A stretch of 64,000 nucleotides of DNA, from the NCBI GenBank assembly GCA_900315155.1, contig OMYB01000010.1:1-64000 (forward strand), in the 5' to 3' direction. The notes beneath the pieces are model-generated. The model saw nothing but the letters and a program-made list of their open reading frames with translations. It had not been told where the DNA came from and ran no database searches. The position numbers and the translations under genes were made by a program. How positions within the stretch are numbered: position 1 is the stretch's first letter; each line of letters opens with the position of its first letter. Shown in pieces: positions 38,236-48,143 of the stretch. The DNA comes from an uncultured Selenomonadales bacterium (GTDB lineage: Bacteria > Bacillota > Negativicutes > Selenomonadales > Selenomonadaceae).

Positions 38236-38264
38236 TTGCCTTTTGCCTTCCTCTATGGTATATT
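38236..38264 (+). promoter_or_regulatory. Promoter of the polysaccharide export genes
   Basis: TTGCCT at 38236-38241, 17-base spacer ending TATGG, TATATT at 38259-38264. Nearly the same sequence recurs at 43897-43925. Confidence 0.75.
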
Positions 38265-38327
38265 TATACGATAGGAATTGGTATCATCATGTGCATCTTA
38301 TTTTTATAGATGGGAAAGGGAGTTATC

Positions 38328-39239
38328 ATGCAGAGTAAAGCACAATCCCTGGCCGTGGCGGCTGCTGTCGCGCTTTCTTGCTCGCTGCCGGTGACGGCGT
38401 CGGCGTCCTCGACGGATGCGGCGCGGGAGGCGGCGCAGAACCCGGCCGTGTCGCAGCAGAGTGCGGTTTCGATGTCGCAGCGGGGCACGGTCGTGACGCG
38501 CAAGACGGATAAGCAGTCCGGCGCGAACGGCTACGCGGTGAAAGAGGAGGTCGTCACGAAACCGGCGGCCTCGAAGTCCCGCAGCAAGGCGGCGCAGCCT
38601 TCGGAGGAGCGCTATGTGGAGAACGCGCAGATTTTCCAGACGGCGCAGCTCCGCCGGGAGGCGACTTCGCCGAACTACCGGCTTTTTAAGGGCGACTCCG
38701 TGAGCCTGCTCGTCATCGGGTTCCCGGACGGCATCGGGCTGAACGGCTTTACGGTCGGCACGGATGGCTATGTCCAGCTCCCGTATGTCGGCAGCGTAAA
38801 GATGGAGGGCAAGACCCTCGATGAGGCGAAAGACCTCATCATGGCGTCCGTCGGCCGCTACATCAAGATCCCCGACATGTCCCTGCAGATCACGGGCTAC
38901 GGCCCCCGCCGCGTCTACGTCATGGGCGAGGTCTCGAAACCGGGCATCGTGAGCCTCTCCATCGACAGCATGAACGCCTACGCCGCACTCAGCGCTGCGG
39001 GCGGCTGGACGGGCGACGGCCTCAGCACCGGCATCCAGATCATGCGCGTCGTCGACGGCACGATGTACTGGCGCAAGCTCAACATGAAATCCTACGCCCG
39101 CCGCCACGACCTCATGCAGAACGTCGTGGTCGAGGAGGGCGACATCCTCTACGTGCCGCACTCCAACGGCATCAAGCTGGGCCGCGACGTCCTGCCGTGG
39201 TTCAACGCATGGGCACTCTATAAAGGCCTCACCGACTGA
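38328..39239 (+). CDS. Wza/KpsD-like polysaccharide export protein
   Basis: 303 residues from the ATG at 38328 (AAAGGGAG upstream). An N-terminal signal peptide (about 1-27), a Ser/Lys/Ala-rich linker, then the Poly_export domain (YRLFKGDSVSLLVIGFPD, about 110-190) and a SLBB domain (RRVYVMGEVSKPGIVSL). Such proteins form the outer-membrane channel or its periplasmic part for capsule/EPS export. No lipobox Cys is visible, so anchoring differs from E. coli Wza. It is followed 13 bases later by the Wzz-like gene. Confidence 0.88.
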   Translation: MQSKAQSLAVAAAVALSCSLPVTASASSTDAAREAAQNPAVSQQSAVSMSQRGTVVTRKTDKQSGANGYAVKEEVVTKPAASKSRSKAAQPSEERYVENAQIFQTAQLRREATSPNYRLFKGDSVSLLVIGFPDGIGLNGFTVGTDGYVQLPYVGSVKMEGKTLDEAKDLIMASVGRYIKIPDMSLQITGYGPRRVYVMGEVSKPGIVSLSIDSMNAYAALSAAGGWTGDGLSTGIQIMRVVDGTMYWRKLNMKSYARRHDLMQNVVVEEGDILYVPHSNGIKLGRDVLPWFNAWALYKGLTD

Positions 39240-39252
39240 TAAAGGAGATAGC

Positions 39253-40602
39253 ATGAACAATAACATAGACAACGAAGAAAGCATCGACCTGGGCCGGCTG
39301 GCCCGGGTGATGGTCGAGCACAAATCTACCACGGGCGGCATCGTGGTGGGCTGCACGGCGCTGGCGCTGGCGGCGGCCTTTATCCTGCCACCGAAATACG
39401 AATCCTCCACGGTCGTGCAGATCGCGGGCCTCGAGGCGGCGTCCAGCAAAGCATCGGCCCTGGCTGCCCTCGGCGGTGGCGGCTCGACCCCGACGCAGAG
39501 CTACATGGAGCTCATGAAAACGCGCACGGTCCTCGAGCCGATTATCGACGACCTGCCCATCGGCCAGGACCCCGAAAAGCGCCCGAGCTCCAAGGATTTT
39601 GCCAAAAATTTCCTGAAGATCGAGAACACGAAGCAGACGGACCTCATCACGATCACGGCGAAGGCCCCGACGCCGGAGGAGGCACAGTACATCGCGCAGT
39701 CCGTCGCGGACAACTTCCTCGTCCTGCAGACGAACAAGAACACCGAGACGCAGAGCTTCTTGCTGCAGTTCCTGAACGAGCGCATCGAGACGGCGCGCCA
39801 GGAGGCAGAGGACGCCAGCCAGAAATTTGCCGACTACCAGAAAACGCATAAGATCTACAGCCCGACCGACCAGGCGAAATCCATCGTCTCCCAGACCGAG
39901 GCCTGGGACAAAGCCATCGGCGACATGGAGGTCCAGCGCCAGGCCGCACAGGCCCAGCTCGACGCCGTCCGCGCGCAGATCGGCGACCAGGAAAACCGCA
40001 GCGACGCCTTCCAGATCAACGACAACGGAAACGTGCAGGCACTCCGTGGCCAGATCGTGAGCAAGCAGGTCGAGCTCGTCGGCCTCCGCCAGAAATACAC
40101 GGACAACCACCCGGCCGTCAAAGCCGCTGAGGACGAGCTCCAGCAGCTCCGCAGCAGCCTCAGCAACGAGGTCGACGCCGTCGTCCGCTCGCACACCTCC
40201 ACGATGAACCCCACCCACGCCGGCCTCGTGAAACAGCAGGTCGAGGGTGAGGTCGCCCTTGCCACGTCGCAGGCCAGCGAGGCCGCCATCAAGGCGCGCC
40301 GCGACCAGAAGGAAAAAGAGCTCGGCGACTTCCCGCAGGACGTCATGGACTACATGAACCTCCAGCGCGAGGCGGGCATCAAGCAGACCATCTACACGAA
40401 CCTCGTCGAGCAAAGTGAAGCCGCCCGCATCCAGGAAGCCAAGAAGAGCATGGACATCCAGATCATCGACCCGGCCGACCTCCCGCGCGAGGACCGTCCG
40501 GCCTCCCCGAAAAAGCTCCTCTTCACCGCCGTCGGCTTCGTCCTCGGCTGCCTCATCTCCTTCGCCTACGGCCTCGTATGCTACAAACGCGAAGGCTGCT
40601 AA
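39253..40602 (+). CDS. Wzz/GNVR-type chain-length determinant protein
   Basis: 449 residues: a membrane helix near the N-terminus (about 29-48), a long periplasmic coiled-coil region (residues about 150-370; the GNVR-like QREAGIKQTIYTNLVEQSEAARIQEAK segment near 375-400), the PADLPREDRPASPKK Pro-rich motif and a second helix at the C-terminus (about 420-440). It sets polymer length with the export channel. It lacks the cytoplasmic tyrosine-kinase domain of Wzc; no separate kinase gene is in the window. Confidence 0.9.
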   Translation: MNNNIDNEESIDLGRLARVMVEHKSTTGGIVVGCTALALAAAFILPPKYESSTVVQIAGLEAASSKASALAALGGGGSTPTQSYMELMKTRTVLEPIIDDLPIGQDPEKRPSSKDFAKNFLKIENTKQTDLITITAKAPTPEEAQYIAQSVADNFLVLQTNKNTETQSFLLQFLNERIETARQEAEDASQKFADYQKTHKIYSPTDQAKSIVSQTEAWDKAIGDMEVQRQAAQAQLDAVRAQIGDQENRSDAFQINDNGNVQALRGQIVSKQVELVGLRQKYTDNHPAVKAAEDELQQLRSSLSNEVDAVVRSHTSTMNPTHAGLVKQQVEGEVALATSQASEAAIKARRDQKEKELGDFPQDVMDYMNLQREAGIKQTIYTNLVEQSEAARIQEAKKSMDIQIIDPADLPREDRPASPKKLLFTAVGFVLGCLISFAYGLVCYKREGC

Positions 40603-40638
40603 TCCCACCTGAGGGAACCCAGCTCCAGCAGATGGAGC

Positions 40639-40688
40639 GACGACCCTCTCAGTCAGCTGACGCTGACAGCTCCCCCATAGGGGGAGCC
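40639..40688. repeat. REP-like repeat (minus orientation)
   Basis: GACGACCCTCTCAGTCAGCTGACGCTGACAG then CTCCCCC/GGGGGAGCC; outer half of an inverted pair with 40745-40868. Confidence 0.9.
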
Positions 40689-40744
40689 TTTGGATTGTGC
40701 CATTCAGCTGGTATTATACTCTTCCCGAGAAATAGGAATAGCAA

Positions 40745-40868
40745 CCCCAGCCTCCCCCTATGGGGGAGGTGCCGAGCGTCAGCGAGGCGGAGAGGGTCGT
40801 CGCCTGTTGCGAGAGGGTCGTTACTCGTTGCGGAGAGGGTCGTCGCCCGTTGTGGAGAGGGTCGTCAC
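40745..40868. repeat. REP-like repeat (plus orientation) with tandem tail
   Basis: CCCCAGCCTCCCCC/GGGGGAGGTGCCGAGCGTCAGCGAGGCGGAGAGGGTCGTC followed by three further GAGAGGGTCGT units at roughly 21-22 base intervals to 40868. Together with 40639-40688 it fills most of the gap after the Wzz gene. Confidence 0.9.
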
Positions 40869-40930
40869 CACAGCCTCGCGAAGCAGGCTCTCCGCGCCAC
40901 CGATTACCCAAAGCATGACAAGCACTCCTG

Positions 40931-40972
40931 CCCCCGCAGCATCACAAGAACGTGACGCCGCCGGGGCTTTTG
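40931..40972 (+). terminator. Terminator-like hairpin
   Basis: CCCCG...ATCAC pairs with GTGA...CGGGG, then CTTTTG. Its core (ATCACAAG, ACGTGA) resembles the terminator at 56768. Confidence 0.7.
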
Positions 40973-40981
40973 TAATTCCTC

Positions 40982-41024
40982 TTGTATTATACTTTTGTAT
41001 GTGCTATATTGTAAATACAAAAGT
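40982..41024 (+). promoter_or_regulatory. Promoter/operator of the Rpn gene at 41104
   Basis: TTGTAT (40982-40987), 17 bases, TATATT (41005-41010, with TG one base upstream). A perfect 10-bp inverted repeat, ACTTTTGTAT (40991-41000) and ATACAAAAGT (41015-41024), brackets the -10. A second extended -10 (TGGTATAAT, 41078-41086) lies nearer the gene. Confidence 0.65.
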
Positions 41025-41103
41025 ACTTTTAGCAGCCATTTCGGACGAAAACGGTCATTTTTGTTGATGACAAGGTATGGTATAATAAAGGAGAGGAAAC
41101 GAT

Positions 41104-41982
41104 ATGGCAGAAGCGGAACTGAGACGGAAAGTTTTGGCGGATCTCGATGCGCATCGCATCAACCTGATGAATGATGTTTTGTTCAAATTTATCTTTGGCA
41201 AAGAGGAGCGCAAAGCGATCACGATTGATTTTCTGAACGCCGTGCTGGAGGAGTCACTGCAGCACATCATCCGGGATATCCGATTCGTGCAGACAGAGAA
41301 CATCCCGCAGGTGGAGGATGGAAAGCTGACGCGGTTTGACGTGGCATGCGAGCTGGACTCCGGCGAAAGCATCGACGTTGAGGTTCAGGTGATTAACTAC
41401 CAGAACATGGAGCGTCGCACACTGTACTACTGGTCACAAATGTACCTGAATGGAATCGTCAGCGGCGAGCACTACGAGGAACTGCGCCCGGCCATCACGA
41501 TCAACATCCTGTCCTTCCGTCTGCTGCCGCAGGAGAATCCGCACGCGATGTACAGCATCTACAACATCGAGACCGGTGAGCGGCTGAATCGGGACATGGA
41601 GTTGCATTTCCTCGAAATCCCGAAATTCATCAATAAGCCAGTCCAGAACATGACAAAGATGGAACGCTGGATGGCATATTTTTCCAATAAGCTCAATCAA
41701 CAGGAAAGGGAGGAATTAGCCATGAGTGACACGGCAATCAACAGCGCATACGATGCCGCAAGCAAGTTCTTCCTGAGCCCGCAGGAACGGATGAATTACG
41801 TCAACCGGCAGATGGCAATCATGGACTACAACTCAGCCATGGAGGCATCGGAAGAAAAAGGCGAAGAACGTTTCGCACAATTGATTCATCAGCTCAGCGA
41901 ACAGGGGCGGACGGAGGACATTGCCCGTGTTTCTGTTGACAAGGCGTATCGACAAAAACTGTATCGTGAGTTTGATCTATAG
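41104..41982 (+). CDS. Rpn family PD-(D/E)XK nuclease / putative transposase (copy 2)
   Basis: 292 residues, the best Rpn match in the window. N-terminal LMNDVLFKFIFG (the family start), then FDVACELDSGESIDVEVQV (about 78-98) with the D-x(n)-E-x-Q catalytic pattern, and a C-terminal region with MSPQER-like repeats and an RTEDIARVSVDK helix. Rpn proteins cut DNA and promote RecA-independent recombination; defence roles have also been proposed. AAAGGAGAGG lies before the ATG. It is flanked on both sides by REP-like repeats. Confidence 0.88.
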   Translation: MAEAELRRKVLADLDAHRINLMNDVLFKFIFGKEERKAITIDFLNAVLEESLQHIIRDIRFVQTENIPQVEDGKLTRFDVACELDSGESIDVEVQVINYQNMERRTLYYWSQMYLNGIVSGEHYEELRPAITINILSFRLLPQENPHAMYSIYNIETGERLNRDMELHFLEIPKFINKPVQNMTKMERWMAYFSNKLNQQEREELAMSDTAINSAYDAASKFFLSPQERMNYVNRQMAIMDYNSAMEASEEKGEERFAQLIHQLSEQGRTEDIARVSVDKAYRQKLYREFDL

Positions 41983-41991
41983 GTTCCCACT

Positions 41992-42097
41992 CCCAGCCTC
42001 CCCTAGCGGGGGATCCTTTGAGATTGTGCACGCAACCCCAGCCTCCCCCAATGGGGGAGGTGCCGAGCGTCAGCGAGGCGGAGAGGGTCGTCACCCC
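41992..42097. repeat. REP-like inverted pair
   Basis: A partial copy (41992-42020), the spacer GAGATTGTGCACGCAA, then a full plus-orientation copy (42046-42097). The same spacer word occurs in the pair at 47101-47318. Confidence 0.88.
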
Positions 42098-42125
42098 GTT
42101 GCCGTTTTCCTTTGGGCTGGCACAA

Positions 42126-42209
42126 CCCCAGCCTCCCCTATGGGGGAGGTGCCGAGCGCCAGCGAGGCGGAGAGGGTCGTCACCCGTTGCGAGAGGGTCG
42201 TCACCCCGT
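42126..42209. repeat. REP-like repeat with tail
   Basis: CCCCAGCCTCCCC/GGGGGAGGTGCCGAGCGCCAGCGAGGCGGAGAGGGTCGTC plus one extra GAGAGGGTCGTC unit. Confidence 0.9.
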
Positions 42210-42239
42210 TGCTGTTTTCCTTTGGATTACGAAATCCTC

Positions 42240-42268
42240 TTGTATTATACTTTTGTGTGTGCTATAGT
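42240..42268 (+). promoter_or_regulatory. Upstream promoter copy for the Rpn gene at 42369
   Basis: TTGTAT (42240-42245), 17 bases, TATAGT (42263-42268); about 85 percent identical over 50 bases to 40982-41030. A second promoter, TTGAAG (42316-42321), 17 bases, TAAAAT (42339-42344), lies closer to the gene. Confidence 0.6.
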
Positions 42269-42368
42269 GCAAGTGTAAAAGTACTTTTAACTTTTCCGTG
42301 TGCGCATAGAAGAGGTTGAAGTTTTGCCTGTTAATAGGTAAAATGTAAGTGTAAGAGGAAAAAGCAAT

Positions 42369-43427
42369 ATGAAGGATGAGAACACCTATGATCAGGCGGC
42401 GAAAGAGCTCCTCGCGAAGAGGCAGATTCTTGGGCCTATCCTGAAAGAGACGGTGGAGGAGTTCCGCAATCTCGACGTGGAGACCATCGAACGCGAGTGC
42501 ATGGAGGAGCGGGAGGTCGGTACGAGGTATCTGGATCCGGGACTGACGAATACGAGCCAGGCAGAGCAGTCGAGCCAGGTGGACCAGCAGCCGGACCGCA
42601 TTACGCCACGCAGCAACGAGAACGCGGCGAAAGGCGAAGGTCTCGTGACGTTTGATGTGTTCTTCTATGCGCACATGCCGGGCGACGCGAAAAAGCGGAT
42701 CAAGCTGATCATCAACCTGGAGGCACAGCGGAAGGATACACGCTACAGCCTGACAAAACGGGCATTTTTCTATGCGAGCCGCCTGATCTCCTCGCAGAAA
42801 AACCGCGACTTTGCCCGAGATGACTACGATGGTATCTGCAAAGTCTACACGATATGGATCTGTTTCTACCTGCCCGATGACGAAAAGAGCTCGATCAACC
42901 ACTACGAGCTGCGCGAGTTTCACGACTATGGCCAGCATTGCGAGCCGCGCGAGGACTACGACCTCGTAAATATGACCATCATACATATCGGCGGGGATAA
43001 TCCCAAAAATCAATTGCTGAACTACCTGCAGCTCGTATTCCTGTCCCACCTGAACGACGAGCAGCGAACGGCAGAGCTCAATAGGAAATACGGCATCCAT
43101 TTGGAGCCGGATACAAGAGAGGGGCTGAAGAAAATGTGCAATCTCAGCGAAGGCCTGAAAGAACAGGTGACGAAAGAAGTAACGAGAGAAGTAACGAAGG
43201 ACGTAACGGAGAAAGTAACGAAGGATGTAACGAAGAAAGTAACGAAGGACGTAACGAAGAAAGTAACAAAGGAAGTAACGGAAAAGACAGAAAATCGGAT
43301 TTTTCATATTTACGCACTGCTGAATAAAAAGGCATCCCTGCAGGAAATCTCGGAACGGATGAAGATGTCCGTGGAGGATGTTGCCCGCATTGCAAAGCGA
43401 TTTCAGGACAGCACGGTAAAGGCATGA
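42369..43427 (+). CDS. PD-(D/E)XK nuclease family putative transposase (copy 3) with KVT repeats
   Basis: 352 residues. The LVTFDVFFYAHMPGDAKKRIKLIINLEAQRK stretch (about 95-125) holds a D...E-x-Q core. Residues 267-306 are ten four-residue repeats of the type VT-K/E/R-E/D/K, encoded by ten 12-base tandem units (43167-43286) and probably coiled coil. A C-terminal LQEISERMKMSVEDVARI helix pair follows, as in Rpn-type proteins that end in a helix-turn-helix-like segment. It is an independent transcription unit with its own promoters and terminator. Confidence 0.8.
   Translation: MKDENTYDQAAKELLAKRQILGPILKETVEEFRNLDVETIERECMEEREVGTRYLDPGLTNTSQAEQSSQVDQQPDRITPRSNENAAKGEGLVTFDVFFYAHMPGDAKKRIKLIINLEAQRKDTRYSLTKRAFFYASRLISSQKNRDFARDDYDGICKVYTIWICFYLPDDEKSSINHYELREFHDYGQHCEPREDYDLVNMTIIHIGGDNPKNQLLNYLQLVFLSHLNDEQRTAELNRKYGIHLEPDTREGLKKMCNLSEGLKEQVTKEVTREVTKDVTEKVTKDVTKKVTKDVTKKVTKEVTEKTENRIFHIYALLNKKASLQEISERMKMSVEDVARIAKRFQDSTVKA
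43167..43286 (+). repeat. Ten 12-bp tandem repeats inside the nuclease gene
   Basis: Unit of the form GTAACGAAGGAY / GTAACGAAGAAA, in frame, so unit gain or loss adds or removes four residues without a frameshift. Confidence 0.92.
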
Positions 43428-43447
43428 TTCGTTATTGAAGAAAGGAA

Positions 43448-43480
43448 GTCCACAAGCTCAAATGAGGTTGTGGGCTTTTT
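43448..43480 (+). terminator. Terminator of the nuclease gene
   Basis: GTCCACAA-CTCA pairs with TGAG-TTGTGGGC, then T5. Confidence 0.8.
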
Positions 43481-43487
43481 GTATAGA

Positions 43488-43606
43488 GCGAGGCAGGCGA
43501 AACAGGACCTCATCCGTTTTCCGTGGCTGTTTCACTAGAATGAGGCAGGTGCAACAGGACCTCATCAGTCTCGCTTCGCTCGCCAGCTTCCCCAACGGGG
43601 AAGCCA
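43488..43606. repeat. 119-bp direct repeat, copy A
   Basis: Matches 47825-47944 with one substitution and one single-base indel. It contains ACAGGACCTCATC twice and a REP-like CAGCTTCCCC/GGGGAAGCC end. Confidence 0.95.
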
Positions 43607-43681
43607 GGTTCTCATCACGCCCGGATCCTGCGCGAGGCCGGGTTCTCAGCAGAACGTCACGTTCCTGTGATGGGTACGAAT

Positions 43682-43849
43682 CAGCCTTCCCCGTTGGGGA
43701 AGGTGGCCCGGAGGGCCGGATGAGGTCCAGTTCCGGCAGGCACGGACATGGCACATCAGCATCTGCAGCCACGCCCAGCCTTCCCCGCTGGGGTAGGTGC
43801 CGAGCGGCAGCGAGGCGGAGAGGGGCGTCGCCCCGCCTCGCGAGGCAGG
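43682..43849. repeat. Two REP-like repeats
   Basis: CAGCCTTCCCC/GGGGAAGGTGGCCCGGAGGGCCGGATGAGGTCC (43682-43727) and CCCAGCCTTCCCC.../GGGGTAGGTGCCGAGCGGCAGCGAGGCGGAGAGGGGCGTC (43774-43849). Rest of the 43607-43896 gap: nothing recognised. Confidence 0.88.
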
Positions 43850-43896
43850 TGCTGTAACGGAACCGTAACTTGCCCCTTACCCTTCGGATGCGGCTC

Positions 43897-43925
43897 TTGC
43901 CTTTTCTATGCCTGTATGGTATATT
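43897..43925 (+). promoter_or_regulatory. Promoter of the CapD-like gene
   Basis: TTGCCT (43897-43902), 17-base spacer ending TATGG, TATATT (43920-43925), followed by TATAGGATAG. Near-identical to the promoter at 38236-38264. Confidence 0.78.
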
Positions 43926-43972
43926 TATAGGATAGAAAAGAATTCGATGATAATAAAGGATGTAAGGACACA

Positions 43973-45850
<1,878 letters not shown>

Positions 45851-45865
45851 AACAAAACAAACACC

Positions 45866-45893
45866 GAGCTCCGGCCACCGCCGGGGCTCTTTG
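45866..45893 (+). terminator. Terminator of the CapD-like gene
   Basis: GAGCTCCGGC pairs with GCCGGGGCTC, then TTTG. Confidence 0.65.
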
Positions 45894-45912
45894 CATCCAT
45901 CGGGACAGCCGC

Positions 45913-45976
45913 ACCCAGCCTTCCCCCCTCGCTGGGAGAGGGGCGTCACCCCGTTGCGGAGAGGGGCGTCACCCCG
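45913..45976. repeat. Truncated REP-like repeat
   Basis: CCCAGCCTTCCCCC joined directly to two GAGAGGGGCGTCACCCC units; the central core is missing. Confidence 0.75.
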
Positions 45977-46089
45977 GCCACGCTTTTTTCGATTCTTTCC
46001 CATGACCACCCTCGGTTTTTGCCGGGGTATTCTTATGCACAGATTTTTCTGTTTCGTATGTGTTTGCATGATTTTTTGCCTATGCCCTA

Positions 46090-46118
46090 TTGTATCATAC
46101 GATTGTTTGTGCTACGAT
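46090..46118 (+). promoter_or_regulatory. Promoter copy for the Rpn gene at 46191
   Basis: TTGTAT (46090-46095), 17 bases ending TTTGTGC, TACGAT (46113-46118): the same layout and words as 40982 and 42240. A nearer extended -10 (TGGTATAAT, 46166-46174) is also present. Confidence 0.55.
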
Positions 46119-46190
46119 AAGATAGAAATGGACAAATGTACGTTAAATTATTTTGCTAATTTTCGTGGTATAATGTTAGGAGGGAGATCC

Positions 46191-47081
46191 ATGGCGAACC
46201 GCCGTTATAAGGATTCGGTTTTCCGTATGTATTTCAACAACCGGGAGGAACTGGCCAGGTTGTATCAGGCGCTCCGGCCGGATGCCACGATCCGGCCGGA
46301 GGATATCACCATCAACACATTGGAGGACGTCCTGCTCGACCAGCAGAAAAACGACCTGTCGTTTCTGTGGAAGGATCAGTCCATCGTCCTGACCGAACAC
46401 CAGAGCACAATCAGCCCCAACGTCCCGGTGAGGATGTTGATCTACGGCTGCCGCCTGCTCATGGGTACGCTGGCGGATAAAAAGGCGCTTTACCGGCGAA
46501 AGCTCGTACCGCTGCCGGCGATGCATTTTTACGAACTGTACATCGGGAGCGACATGACCGAGGACGAACGCACGCTGCGCCTCTCGGCAGCGTACAAAGA
46601 GGGCGGCGCGGATCTCGAGCTGGTCTGCCACGTCATCAACATCACGTATCAGGAAAACCGCCCAATCCTGCAGGCGTGCCAGCCGCTGCGCGAGTACAGC
46701 CTGTTCGTGCACCGGATCGAGGTCAACCGTCGGCGGGGAATGCCTCTGGATGAGGCGATCCGCGAGGCCATCGACTACTGCGTACAACATCAGATCATGC
46801 AATCGTTTCTGGAGCAATGCCGTGAGGAGGTTTTGCAAATGATGAGTCTGCAATGGAACGCCGACGAGGCGAGGAGAGTACAGGAAGAAGAGCGTAGAGA
46901 AGATATCCAGGAGGTAGCCACCAAGAGTAAGGCTGAAGGCAAGACCGAGGAGCGCACCTTTATGTTCCGCGTCTGGGATATGCTCCAGGAAAAGCGCCCC
47001 TACCAGGACATCGCCCGCGAAATGAAAACCACCGTCGAGGAAGTACGCCAGATCGCCGAGCACTTCGGCATGGCATACTGA
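46191..47081 (+). CDS. Rpn-like PD-(D/E)XK nuclease / putative transposase (copy 4)
   Basis: 296 residues from the ATG at 46191 (AGGAGGGAG upstream); the frame is open far upstream through a repeat, which is not coding. RRYKDSVFRMYFNNREEL is the family start. NDLSFLWKDQSIVLTEHQST (about 64-84) gives the D...E-x-Q core. C-terminal DQ/E-rich helix and a KRPYQDIAREMKTTVEEVRQIAEHFG helix pair like copy 3. Full length. Confidence 0.87.
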   Translation: MANRRYKDSVFRMYFNNREELARLYQALRPDATIRPEDITINTLEDVLLDQQKNDLSFLWKDQSIVLTEHQSTISPNVPVRMLIYGCRLLMGTLADKKALYRRKLVPLPAMHFYELYIGSDMTEDERTLRLSAAYKEGGADLELVCHVINITYQENRPILQACQPLREYSLFVHRIEVNRRRGMPLDEAIREAIDYCVQHQIMQSFLEQCREEVLQMMSLQWNADEARRVQEEERREDIQEVATKSKAEGKTEERTFMFRVWDMLQEKRPYQDIAREMKTTVEEVRQIAEHFGMAY

Positions 47082-47100
47082 CCTGCATGGAGGACAGAGC

Positions 47101-47318
47101 GACGACCCTCTCAGTCGGTGATGGAGTGACGACCCTCTCAGTCAGCTGACGCTGACAGCTCCCCAAAGGGGGAGCCTTTGAGATTGTGCACACAAATCCA
47201 GCCTTCCCCCGTTGGGGAAGGTGCCGAGCTTGCGAGGCGGATGAGGTCCTGTCCCAGCAGGCACGCCCAGCCTTCCCCGCTGGGGAAGGTGCCGAGCTTG
47301 CGAGGCGGATGAGGTCCA
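47101..47318. repeat. Cluster of four REP-like repeats
   Basis: Two minus-type units (47101-47130 partial, 47129-47175), spacer GAGATTGTGCACACAA, then two plus-type units (47198-47253, 47267-47318) with the GAGCTTGCGAGGCGGATGAGG core variant. This fills the gap before the DUF559 gene. Confidence 0.9.
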
Positions 47319-47358
47319 GTTCCGACAGCCACGACCTATACCAAGAGAGGGGTTATCT

Positions 47359-47736
47359 ATGTCTTTTATATATTATGATGCCAAGTCCCGTCGCCATGCG
47401 CGGGCGCTTCGTCGGGCGATGACGCGGGAGGAACGTCATCTCTGGTACGATTTTTTGAAAAGCTACCGGCCTCAATTCTATCGCCAACGGCCGATGGGTC
47501 CCTATATCGTCGACTTTTACTGTCCTCATGCCCGTTTGGTTTTAGAGCTCGACGGCAGCCAGCACGTTGCCTCGGACGCAGTTTCTTACGATGAAAAGCG
47601 CACCGCATATCTGCAGCAGAGAGGGCTGCGGGTGGTACGCTTCAGTAATACCGACATTTGTCAGCGATTCGATTCCGTCTGCCAGTTTATCGACCGTGCC
47701 GTACACGATTCGAACATGCAGGGTCGGATTTACTGA
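47359..47736 (+). CDS. DUF559 endonuclease-domain protein
   Basis: 125 residues. MTREERHLWYDFL...RRQRPMGPYIVDFYCPHARLVLELDGSQH is the family core (Vsr/PD-(D/E)XK-like fold with VDFY and LELDG acidic residues), followed by YDEKRTAYLQQRGLRVVRFSNTDI. Small proteins of this type are common, chromosomal and often near repeats; nuclease activity is inferred from fold only. AGAGAGGGG lies before the ATG. Confidence 0.9.
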   Translation: MSFIYYDAKSRRHARALRRAMTREERHLWYDFLKSYRPQFYRQRPMGPYIVDFYCPHARLVLELDGSQHVASDAVSYDEKRTAYLQQRGLRVVRFSNTDICQRFDSVCQFIDRAVHDSNMQGRIY

Positions 47737-47824
47737 CGTTGTCGCATAGGGAGCGGAGAGGAAGCACATAAAAGCAAGGCAGCCGAAATAAACATCACCC
47801 GTCATCGGCGGGGATTCGGATCGT

Positions 47825-47944
47825 GCGAGGCAGGCGAAACAGGACCTCATCCGTTTTCCGTGGCTGTTTCACTAGAATGAGGCAGGCGCAACAGGACCTC
47901 ATCAGTCTCGCTTCGCTCGCCAGCTTCCCCAACGGGGGAAGCCA
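47825..47944. repeat. 119-bp direct repeat, copy B
   Basis: See 43488-43606; the 4,337-base offset places the CapD-like, Rpn and DUF559 genes between the copies. Confidence 0.95.
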
Positions 47945-48004
47945 TGGCTCAGCCTCTCGATCTGTGTGCTATGGAGTCAGCTGCGCAATAGAGAGGGTCA
48001 CGAA

Positions 48005-48051
48005 CCAGCCTTCCCCCATTGGGGAAGGTGGCCCGGAGGGCCGGATGAGGT
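48005..48051. repeat. REP-like repeat
   Basis: CCAGCCTTCCCCC/GGGGAAGGTGGCCCGGAGGGCCGGATGAGGTCC; nearly identical to 43682-43727. Confidence 0.9.
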
Positions 48052-48068
48052 CCGCCGGGGCTTTTTCA

Positions 48069-48097
48069 TTCCGGTATTCGGCTGGTTGTGCTATACT
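48069..48097 (+). promoter_or_regulatory. Promoter of the NeuD-like gene
   Basis: Weak -35 TTCCGG (48069-48074), 17 bases ending TTGTGC, TATACT (48092-48097) with an extended TG. The TTGTGC-TATA word is shared with the Rpn promoters. Confidence 0.5.
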
Positions 48098-48143
48098 GGA
48101 TGTATTACCGATTAGGAAATAGCGAAAAAGGGGAGTCGTTGGT

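Noticed and set aside
43435-43857. 140-codon frame with a near copy at 47823
   Set aside because: The similarity comes from the 119-bp direct repeat; no ribosome site, and the frame runs through REP-like palindromes.
45891-46190. Upstream extension of the Rpn gene at 46191
   Set aside because: It runs through a REP-like repeat and the promoter; AGGAGGGAG marks the ATG at 46191.
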